Shown here: piece after piece, positions 23,762-28,174 of the stretch
Layout of the letters: each line of letters starts with the position of its first letter
Position numbering within the stretch: the stretch's first letter is position 1
Virus record (IMG/VR): IMGVR_UViG_3300046492_000609
Span: 1 to 28,174 of that record
Source of the DNA: a virus
Length of the DNA: 28,174 nucleotides
Reading direction: 5' to 3' (one strand)
The notes under the pieces: model-generated
The model's input: the letters and a program-made list of their open reading frames with translations, nothing else
The model's database searches: none
Told to the model about the DNA's origin: nothing
Program-made: the position numbers and the translations under genes

Positions 23762-23936
23762 GGGCCATCCCCTTGAGCATTGCTTCGTCCTGCAGCTGGC
23801 GAATGGCGTTCGCCGCCTTCACGAGCAGAAGCGCGGTGGCGACCATCTCGCCTTGAGCCAGCGCACGCACGCTGGACGTGGAGAGCAGCAGGGCCTTCTC
23901 TTCGAGCTGGTCGAGCAGCTCCTGGTATTCACGCAT
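23754..23936 (-). CDS. Hypothetical 60-aa helical protein
   Basis: The protein MREYQELLDQLEEKALLLST... is two charged helices with no membrane segment. It starts at ATG 23936 with GGAG eight bases before it, overlaps the P-like gene by 8 bp and the RusA gene by 8 bp. Small helical proteins in this slot are frequent in nin-like regions. Function not recognised. Confidence 0.7.
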   Translation of the reverse strand: MREYQELLDQLEEKALLLSTSSVRALAQGEMVATALLLVKAANAIRQLQDEAMLKGMARG

Positions 23937-24678
23937 CGGGGCTTCTCCGAATGCCCATACGGGCCAGCAGCAGCGCGCGGGCTGCCTGGGGATCGGTAGG
24001 GATGTTCTGGGCGATCAGCAGGTCGCGGGCTTCGCGGTGCGACTGCGCCAGCTGGGCCTGATACGGGGTCTTGCCGTCGTGGCTGATGCCCTTCGCAACC
24101 CGGCCTTCGAGCGATTGCCCGGTCTGTGCACGACGCATGACGATCGCGTAGTTGCGCTCGAACTGCTGGAACAGGGCCTTGTTGGTCGCCTTGGATTCCT
24201 TGAGATCGAACAGGCCTGTGGCCTCGGCTGCGATCTTCACCGCGGGATGGCCATAAACGCCCTTGAGCGCTTGGATCCAGGCGTCGTCGATCGATGGCAG
24301 GCCGGGCACCTGTTGGCACATCTGGCGAAACACGTTCGCCGGCGGTGGCCAATCGAATTCGTCAGCCTTCTCGACCAGAGCATTGAGGCCGTTGGCGATC
24401 TGTTGGCCGTTCATGCCCTTGAGCACGGAGGCCCATGTGTGATCCTCCTCAGCTTTCTCGCCGAAATTCGCCGTCCAGCGGTGGCCGTACATCTCGGTCA
24501 TCTTGACCCACAGCTTGTCCATGAGCGGCTGCGGCAGCTTCTCGGGCTTGTCGGTCGGCGATGTGTCCCTTGACTCGGTCGACGGCCGAGAGAGGACCTT
24601 GTCGAGTAGGTCGGCGACTGGATGCGATTTGACGTCCATCGGTAGTTCTCCCGCTGGCTTGCTGGATTCGTTGGTCAC
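23929..24678 (-). CDS. Replication protein P-like helicase loader
   Basis: This 249-aa protein contains LWVKMTEMYGHRWTANFGE, NGLNALVEKADEFDWPPPAN and VFRQMCQQVPGLPSIDDAWI, matching the lambda P-like replication proteins of Pseudomonas prophages. These recruit host DnaB helicase to the O-bound origin. The N-terminal about 76 codons overlap the C-terminus of the O-like gene in a different frame. Start ATG 24678 (MTNESS) is used; ATG 24639 (MDVKSH) is an alternative that leaves a shorter overlap. Confidence 0.85.
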   Translation of the reverse strand: MTNESSKPAGELPMDVKSHPVADLLDKVLSRPSTESRDTSPTDKPEKLPQPLMDKLWVKMTEMYGHRWTANFGEKAEEDHTWASVLKGMNGQQIANGLNALVEKADEFDWPPPANVFRQMCQQVPGLPSIDDAWIQALKGVYGHPAVKIAAEATGLFDLKESKATNKALFQQFERNYAIVMRRAQTGQSLEGRVAKGISHDGKTPYQAQLAQSHREARDLLIAQNIPTDPQAARALLLARMGIRRSPDA

Positions 24679-25264
24679 GCTTGAGGTGCTGGGCGAGCGC
24701 GTGCTCCCACTTGGCCTGGGTGCGGTGTTCGTCGGGGGTGGCGATCCAGAAGGATTTGAATTCCAGGAGTTCGTCCTGGTGGAAGACCTGGTTGGCCATG
24801 CCGTTCATGGTCATCACGGCGGCGAAGGATTTCGCTTCCGGTTGCCAGTTGGCGTGCATCGAGAATTTCGTGCGGCCGTCGTACGCGGGAGAAGGTGGTG
24901 TATCTGTATCTGTATCTGTATCTGTATCTGGGGGCGTTACCGTAACGTTACCCGTCTGTTTCTTCTTTGCGCGGTGGGCTGCAACCCTTGATTTGCTTGA
25001 ATCGGAGACGAATTGGCGCCGATCCCACGCACAGGGCTGACATTCGTCATCGATAAGCCCTTTAGCCATAAACGTGGCTTTAGAGGTAGCCCATTCCTCG
25101 TTACTGATGCGCAGCTGAAACGCGATTTCCGTTTCATGTAACGTTACATGGCCGTTACTGCAACGCAGGCAGAGCAACATGACGAACCGGCGCTGGTCGG
25201 CCTCGTTCATCATCTGGACTTTGGGGTCTGTGGCGAACTCGCCATACATCCGGAACCAATCCAA
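24449..25264 (-). CDS. Replication initiator O-like protein
   Basis: The 271-aa protein begins MDWFRMYGEFATDPKVQMMN when translation starts at TTG 25264, ten bases after GAGGAG; ATG 25249 is an alternative. The N-terminal winged-helix part (ADQRRFVMLLCLRCSNGHVT) is followed by a linker with DTDTDTDTDT and a DnaT/O-like domain (FSMHANWQPEAKSFA). The C-terminus ends RPPLDGEFRRES. It should bind the origin, possibly within its own gene (palindromes at 24942 and 25135), and load the P-like protein and DnaB. It overlaps the P-like gene by 230 bp in another frame. It follows the CII-like gene. Confidence 0.85.
   Translation of the reverse strand: MDWFRMYGEFATDPKVQMMNEADQRRFVMLLCLRCSNGHVTLHETEIAFQLRISNEEWATSKATFMAKGLIDDECQPCAWDRRQFVSDSSKSRVAAHRAKKKQTGNVTVTPPDTDTDTDTDTPPSPAYDGRTKFSMHANWQPEAKSFAAVMTMNGMANQVFHQDELLEFKSFWIATPDEHRTQAKWEHALAQHLKRDQRIQQASGRTTDGRQIASSRRPTRQGPLSAVDRVKGHIADRQAREAAAAAHGQAVGQDDRDVRPPLDGEFRRES
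24899..24928. repeat. (TGTATC)5 hexamer tandem repeat
   Basis: Five exact head-to-tail copies of TGTATC, encoding (Asp-Thr)5 on the minus strand in the O-like linker. Changes in copy number keep the frame, so only the length of the linker would vary. It lies six bases from a GTTAC/GTAAC palindrome cluster and is AT-richer than its surroundings, so it might be the melting element of an origin. Confidence 0.9.
24935..24951. other. Candidate replication origin box, GTTAC/GTAAC palindromes (1)
   Basis: The segment CGTTACCGTAACGTTAC holds three alternating half-sites GTTAC, GTAAC, GTTAC; bases 24942-24951 are the perfect palindrome GTAACGTTAC. The same palindrome recurs at 25138-25147. Location in the O-like gene is as in lambda ori. 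Function as O-protein binding sites is inferred. Confidence 0.5.
25135..25158. other. Candidate replication origin box, GTAACGTTAC palindrome (2)
   Basis: Bases 25135-25150 are the 16-bp perfect palindrome CATGTAACGTTACATG, with a further GTTAC at 25154-25158. It shares the GTAACGTTAC core with the cluster 185 bp away, in the coding region of the O-like gene. Confidence 0.5.
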
Positions 25265-25266
25265 GG

Positions 25267-25575
25267 TCAGTCCTCCTCGAGTTGGTCGACGTGCTGCACG
25301 TGTTCCATCCAGCGCTTGGCTTGATGGAAGATCGCTTCGATATCGCGCTGGTTGAAGCACCGCATTTCGTTGGGAACGATCTTGAGGTCGAGCACGGCCA
25401 GGATCTGGGCGAGCTGCTCGAACTTCTCGGGCTTCATGCGGCTGATCGTTGCCTCATCGCAACCGACTGCAACCGCGACCGGCCCGTTGCCGATCGATGC
25501 AAGCCGTTGCATGAGCACCGCATAGTTCTTGCGGGCCCTTACTGTCTGGTCCTGGCTTAATGAGGTCGTCGACAT
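25267..25575 (-). CDS. CII-like transcriptional activator
   Basis: The 102-aa protein has NYAVLMQRLASIGNGPVAVA-VGCDEATISRMKPEKFEQLA and LAVLDLKIVPNEM, which align in pattern with lambda CII: an HTH containing VG-x-D-x-x-x-ISR, then LL.VL.....D.M. CII activates the promoters for repressor establishment and integration. ATG 25575 follows the Cro stop by two bases (TGACCATG), with GGCGG upstream. GTG 25581 is an alternative. No clear paired TTGC CII-binding repeat was found by eye. Confidence 0.85.
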   Translation of the reverse strand: MSTTSLSQDQTVRARKNYAVLMQRLASIGNGPVAVAVGCDEATISRMKPEKFEQLAQILAVLDLKIVPNEMRCFNQRDIEAIFHQAKRWMEHVQHVDQLEED

Positions 25576-25577
25576 GG

Positions 25578-25766
25578 TCACGCCGCCGACTGAGCAGATG
25601 CAGCCTTCGAATGAAAAATCTCGATGGCCTTACCTGTTTCGTAGCCGATGCCAGCGCCCTTTGAAGCGCGGTGAATCGTAGGCTGGGTGGTACCGACCTC
25701 GTCGGCAATGGCCTTCTGGGAGTAACCCCATCGGGCCAGTTCTGAAAGCATTTCTTGAATGGTCAT
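25578..25766 (-). CDS. cro: Cro-like repressor
   Basis: This 62-aa HTH protein (MTIQEMLSELARWGYSQKAI...) is the first minus-strand gene of the divergent switch. The HTH is SQKAIADEVGTTQPTIHRAS; the recognition helix residues QPTIHR (28-33) are identical to those of the CI-like repressor encoded opposite (29-34), which suggests both bind the same operators. ATG 25766 with GGAGGGCGGC upstream is preferred to a longer ORF that would read through operator 1. Confidence 0.88.
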   Translation of the reverse strand: MTIQEMLSELARWGYSQKAIADEVGTTQPTIHRASKGAGIGYETGKAIEIFHSKAASAQSAA

Positions 25767-25774
25767 GCCGCCCT

Positions 25775-25854
25775 CCAATGCGTTTGCGTATTGGCTGATG
25801 ATACGCAAGCGTATTGGTTGAGGCAATAGACTTGTTTCGATACGTTTTTCTATT
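25775..25854. promoter_or_regulatory. Divergent switch region (OR-like) with three operators and two promoters
   Basis: Three related 16-bp operator-like sites fit the consensus AATRCGNNNNCGYATT: 25777-25792 (aatgcgtttgcgtatt), 25800-25815 (gatacgcaagcgtatt) and a weaker 25839-25854 (gatacgtttttctatt). For the minus strand a promoter reads TTGCCT (25826-25821), 17 bp, TATCAT (25803-25798), over operator 2, driving cro. For the plus strand TTGAGG (25818-25823), 17 bp, TACGTT (25841-25846) overlaps operator 3 and would drive cI; it is a weak match, as expected for a maintenance promoter. Confidence 0.75.
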
Positions 25855-25864
25855 AAGGACTGGG

Positions 25865-26542
25865 ATGAAAATCGGGGATCGTTTAGCGCAAGAGATGGAG
25901 AAGCGGGGCATATCTGAGGGTGAGCTGGGGCGCCGCTCAGGTGTGAATCAGCCGACTATCCATCGGATCATCACCGGTGAATCCAAAAACCCCAGGCAGG
26001 ACAATGTCGAGAAGATCGCCAAAGCATTGGGCGTTGCGTCCGATTGGCTATGGCGCGGTGGGGCGCCTGCAGAGCCGGCAATTATTCCATATGTGCCGCA
26101 CGCACCTAAGGGACAGATCGCCATCCCTGAATATGATGTGAGGGGATCAATGGGGCCGGGCGAAACGCCGCCGACGGATTATGTGGAGACCATCACTAAG
26201 ATCACCATGCGGGCCGATTTCCTCCAGGAGCAGGGCATAAACTTCACCAAGGCGGGTAACTTGGCTGTTATCACTGGCTTCGGTGAAAGTATGGAGAAAA
26301 CCTTCAGCAGCGGCGATGCACTGATAATTGACCAAGGCGTGAATGAAGTTGTGATGGACGGCGTTTACTTCTTCACCCTCGACGGATCGATGTACATCAA
26401 GCGCCTACAGAAGCTGCCGAAGATGCTGCGGATGATCTCAGACAACGATGCGTTCCCACCCTACGAAATCAAGGGTCCTGAGCTGCAACTGTTGCGCGTG
26501 CATGCCCGGGTACTGATGGCTTGGAATAGGCGAAAACTATGA
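25865..26542 (+). CDS. CI-like repressor, S24 LexA-type
   Basis: The 225-aa protein has an N-terminal HTH (ISEGELGRRSGVNQPTIHRI, residues 16-35), a linker and an S24 peptidase-like domain with Ser142 in GESMEKTF and Lys179 in SMYIKRL. Their spacing of 37 residues matches the Ser-Lys dyad of LexA. The linker at 91-99 reads DVRGSMGPG, where an Ala-Gly or Cys-Gly cleavage pair would be expected; none is visible there. ATG 25865 has AAGGA five bases upstream; upstream in-frame starts would lie in operators. It maintains lysogeny by binding 25775-25854 and 26970-27011. Confidence 0.92.
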   Translation: MKIGDRLAQEMEKRGISEGELGRRSGVNQPTIHRIITGESKNPRQDNVEKIAKALGVASDWLWRGGAPAEPAIIPYVPHAPKGQIAIPEYDVRGSMGPGETPPTDYVETITKITMRADFLQEQGINFTKAGNLAVITGFGESMEKTFSSGDALIIDQGVNEVVMDGVYFFTLDGSMYIKRLQKLPKMLRMISDNDAFPPYEIKGPELQLLRVHARVLMAWNRRKL

Positions 26543-26558
26543 AAAATGGAGAAGTATC

Positions 26559-26900
26559 ATGCCAACAAAGCTTCAGCTGTTATTGAGTATCGCGTTAGGC
26601 TTTACAGCTACGTTAGCAGCTGCTCAAGAACGTTATGCAATAGCAGGGCACGGCGCCCTGTCCTGCGGGACTTACCTCAAAGCACAAAAAGAAAAAGACG
26701 ACTACACCCCAATGTTCGTGGATATTTGGGTCCAGGGATATTTAAGCGGAACCAATACCCAATCTGCCTCTGACCACAAAACAAAAATGCGGTTGCTACC
26801 AGAGCCCGACTCAATCCGGGCCTACATAAGCAAATACTGTAACGACCATCCGTTGCATTCGGTGTACCAAGCCTCATTGTCTCTAGACTCAGAATACTGA
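26559..26900 (+). CDS. Small secreted/periplasmic protein, likely lysogenic-conversion gene
   Basis: The 113-aa precursor has a clear signal peptide (residues 1-22, cleavage after TLAAA). The mature part has two Cys, Cys36 in SCGTYL and Cys94 in YCNDHP, probably a disulfide, and IWVQGYLSG. The W-x-x-G-Y and Y-C-x-x-H-P arrangement recalls small Rap1a/Tai-type or HdeA-like periplasmic proteins, but this is uncertain. It is 16 bases after cI on the same strand and before the terminator, so it should be made in the lysogen like rexAB in lambda. The GGAG site is seven bases before ATG 26559. Base use is more AT-rich than neighbours, a sign of recent acquisition. Confidence 0.75.
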   Translation: MPTKLQLLLSIALGFTATLAAAQERYAIAGHGALSCGTYLKAQKEKDDYTPMFVDIWVQGYLSGTNTQSASDHKTKMRLLPEPDSIRAYISKYCNDHPLHSVYQASLSLDSEY

Positions 26901-26925
26901 GCAGCCATCGATCTGCCCCCCCCCG

Positions 26926-26954
26926 AAACCCGCCACTTGAGCGGGTTTTTTTTT
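26926..26954 (+). terminator. Intrinsic terminator of the repressor operon
   Basis: AAACCCGC-CACTTGA-GCGGGTTT forms an 8-bp stem followed by a T-run to 26954. It is preceded by nine C residues (26916-26924). It separates the cI-secreted protein transcript from the downstream early promoter. Confidence 0.92.
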
Positions 26955-26969
26955 GCCCCCAAAAAAATC

Positions 26970-27013
26970 AATGCGCAAACGTATTGACAGCTATCAATGC
27001 GTAAACGTATCGT
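26970..27013 (+). promoter_or_regulatory. Repressor-controlled early promoter (PL-like) with two operators
   Basis: Two operators match the switch sites: 26970-26985 (aatgcgcaaacgtatt) and 26996-27011 (aatgcgtaaacgtatc). A consensus -35 TTGACA lies at 26984-26989, and 18 bp later TATCGT (27008-27013) can serve as -10, so both promoter boxes are covered by operators. It reads right towards the small early genes and RecT, as lambda PL does towards its recombination genes. Confidence 0.8.
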
Positions 27014-27014
27014 T

Positions 27015-27076
27015 CGCTCATTCCGGTTCACGCCGGAACAACCTGAAACACGACGAAACAGCCCGTTCTTTAAAAA
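27015..27076 (+). promoter_or_regulatory. Early leader with hairpin and boxA-like antitermination element
   Basis: Starting a few bases after the predicted transcription start are CGCTCATT (27015-27022, near boxA CGCTCTTA) and the perfect hairpin TTCCGG-TTCACG-CCGGAA (27021-27038). CGTTCTTTAAAAA (27064-27076) resembles the boxA of bacterial rRNA operons (TGCTCTTTAACA). The 248-bp leader to the first gene (27259) holds no other clear gene. This could be a nut-like site; no N-like protein is seen in the window. Confidence 0.5.
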
Positions 27077-27258
27077 CCAACTGATTCACCGCTGATGGCT
27101 TGGAAAGGCTTTGACGCGCTGGGCGGGGGCGATTCCCTCACTGGCTGCGCCGTATAGACCTCGGGGCCATCGGCAAAACGGAACATTTCACTGCTGCACC
27201 TGGGCGACCGGGTGCATCGGGAAGTAACCGAAACCCACGTCGCCAGGAGGCGAACCCC

Positions 27259-27513
27259 ATGTACGAAGTAATCGTTGAGGAATTCGTCCTCGAGGTGGAG
27301 ATCACCGCCCTGGACGACGAGCAGCCATCACCTGGTGGGCCTGGTGCCCACGAGCTGGAATTCACCATCACCGCGGCGGCGACCTACGACGCCAAGGGCA
27401 AGCGCCACGCCGAGTTCGGCCTGGCCGGCATCGCCCAGCACTACCGCCAGCAGATCGAAACCGCGCTGTGGGTTGAGATTGACAGCCGCAAGCGGCGTCG
27501 GGTGGCGGCATGA
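27259..27513 (+). CDS. Hypothetical 84-aa early protein
   Basis: The protein MYEVIVEEFVLEVEITALDD... has alternating strands at the start and a helical C-terminus ending in SRKRRRVAA. It has AGGAGG eight bases before ATG 27259. It is the first gene of the plus-strand early operon; its stop overlaps the next start as ATGA. Proteins of this type are frequent in Pseudomonas prophage early operons; function not recognised. Confidence 0.8.
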   Translation: MYEVIVEEFVLEVEITALDDEQPSPGGPGAHELEFTITAAATYDAKGKRHAEFGLAGIAQHYRQQIETALWVEIDSRKRRRVAA

Positions 27514-27737
27514 ATACCCATGAAAAGGCCACCGACTTCATCGAAGCGGCCCTCAAGTTGGCGACCAACACCCCAGGCGAGCGTTACCTGGTGATGTCGA
27601 GCGCCGCCTATACCGCCATCAGCTTGGCGCACACGCTCAAGGCCATCGATGGCGCCGAGTACCTGAACTACTGCGAGCGCCTGCGCCAGATCGATGCGCG
27701 CTGGCTGGCCCTTCCTGAACTGAGGCACGGAACATGA
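27510..27737 (+). CDS. Hypothetical 75-aa early protein
   Basis: The protein MNTHEKATDFIEAALKLATN... is helical and neutral, without membrane segment or known motif. It overlaps the genes on both sides by four bases (ATGA), which points to one translationally coupled early operon. Function not recognised. Confidence 0.78.
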   Translation: MNTHEKATDFIEAALKLATNTPGERYLVMSSAAYTAISLAHTLKAIDGAEYLNYCERLRQIDARWLALPELRHGT

Positions 27738-27868
27738 CCATCGTCGCCCGATCCTGCAAGCAGCTCGCCGAAGCCCTGAACAATCAGGGCTTTTTTCTGG
27801 TCGCGGACTTGCCACCCGGCACCCGCATCGAGATTCGCCGCGGAATGATCGTGGTGAAGCTGCCATGA
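27734..27868 (+). CDS. Hypothetical 44-aa early protein containing a terminator
   Basis: The ORF MTIVARSCKQLAEALNNQGF... is coupled by ATGA to the gene before it and overlaps the next start (ATGA at 27865). The overlaps, codon use and the Lys/Arg-rich C-terminus (RIEIRRGMIVVKLP) support it. Codons 14-21 coincide with a perfect terminator hairpin at 27773-27796. Function unknown. Confidence 0.7.
   Translation: MTIVARSCKQLAEALNNQGFFLVADLPPGTRIEIRRGMIVVKLP
27773..27796 (+). terminator. Intrinsic terminator inside a coding sequence
   Basis: GCCCTGA-ACAA-TCAGGGC is a perfect 7-bp stem with a 4-base loop followed directly by TTTTTT. It is in the reading frame of the 44-aa ORF (EALNNQGFF). Active translation or antitermination would be needed to read into RecT. 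Confidence 0.8.
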
Positions 27869-27984
27869 CCACCCCGCAGCGCCGCCGGCGCCGCGCCATC
27901 CGCCTGGCCTCGGCCATCAGCGGAATCCTCTTCATCACCATCACTCTGGTCGGGCCCGCCATCGGCGGCCTGGTCGCACCCTAG
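27865..27984 (+). CDS. 39-aa membrane peptide
   Basis: The ORF MTTPQRRRRRAIRLASAISG... has five consecutive Arg residues followed by one hydrophobic helix (about residues 18-37, ILFITITLVGPAIGGLV). It overlaps the preceding stop as ATGA and ends at TAG 27984, 13 bases before RecT. This positive-inside layout suggests a C-terminal-out inner-membrane peptide. Function unknown. Confidence 0.7.
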   Translation: MTTPQRRRRRAIRLASAISGILFITITLVGPAIGGLVAP

Positions 27985-27997
27985 GAAATCACAGCTC

Positions 27998-28174
27998 ATG
28001 AGCGAAGTAGCGATCAAACCAACGTTCAGCCTGGCGCCGCAGAACATCGACGAAGCGTTGAAGTTCGCCGACTACCTGGCCAACTCCGACCTGGTCCCCA
28101 AGGACTTCCAGCGCAAGCCCGCCAACATCCTGGTGGCCGTGCAGTGGGGCATGGAGCTGGGCCACCAGGATGTT
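27998..28174 (+). CDS. recT: RecT-family single-strand annealing protein (5' part)
   Basis: Only the first 59 codons are in the window. The segment EALKFADYLANSDLVPKDFQ, then KPANILVAVQWGMELG, matches the N-terminal core of RecT/Bet recombinases (LVP..+.GKP.NIL.A.Q.G.ELG). RecT anneals single strands for phage recombination, normally with an exonuclease partner that should lie beyond the window. The gene is truncated by the window end, not broken. Confidence 0.88.
   Translation, partial: MSEVAIKPTFSLAPQNIDEALKFADYLANSDLVPKDFQRKPANILVAVQWGMELGHQDV

Noticed and set aside
26546-26773. 75-aa ORF overlapping the secreted-protein gene
   Set aside because: Frame-shifted shadow without signal or ribosome site; the 113-aa frame has both.
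26916-26924. Run of nine C before the repressor terminator
   Set aside because: May be a real homopolymer or a sequencing length error; it lies outside genes and does not change any call.
1-28174. Integrase, excisionase, att sites, tRNA genes, phage RNA polymerase, Q antiterminator
   Set aside because: Looked for on both strands and not found; they may lie outside the window, so absence from the phage is not claimed.

Overview
The window is most of a temperate podovirus genome or integrated prophage, probably from a GC-rich Pseudomonas of the putida/fluorescens type. That host assignment rests on the style of the replication, RusA, CII and portal proteins and on base composition; no host gene or att site is visible. 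The virion genes are T7-like in type and order, but control is lambda-like: CI, Cro, CII, O, P, RusA and RecT genes with two operator clusters.

Right end, plus strand (25865-28174): the CI-type repressor and a small secreted-protein gene end at a strong terminator (26926-26954). A second repressor-controlled promoter (26970-27013) follows, with a leader carrying a hairpin and a boxA-like element. It reads into a chain of short early genes that leads to RecT, which runs off the window. One of these short genes contains a perfect intrinsic terminator.

Minus strand, early part (25766 down to 22465): Cro, CII, an O-like initiator, a P-like helicase loader, a 60-aa protein, RusA, a 33-aa membrane peptide, an 86-aa protein, an 86-aa HTH protein and a 77-aa protein, tightly packed and often overlapping. 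The O gene carries GTAACGTTAC palindromes and a (TGTATC)5 tract that could be the replication origin.

Minus strand, late part (22397 down to 1): two small proteins, the portal, a small unknown, an Acb2-like anti-CBASS protein, scaffold, major capsid protein, a small capsid-associated protein, a terminator, tail tubular proteins A and B, two GNAT acetyltransferases, a cupin-like protein, three ejection proteins, a YecR-like lipoprotein, a second large ejection protein, small and large terminase, a tail fibre with a self-cleaving S74 chaperone, and a lysis cassette (coiled-coil membrane protein, holin, SAR endolysin, Rz with embedded Rz1).

The least expected signal is a 17-bp element, ATAGTCGGGAAACCGAC, present four times in the same orientation as late transcription, each time just upstream of a late gene block (3858, 8333, 18825, 22452). 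Its RNA would fold into a 5-bp stem with a GAAA tetraloop. No integrase, Q antiterminator or phage RNA polymerase is recognisable in the window.
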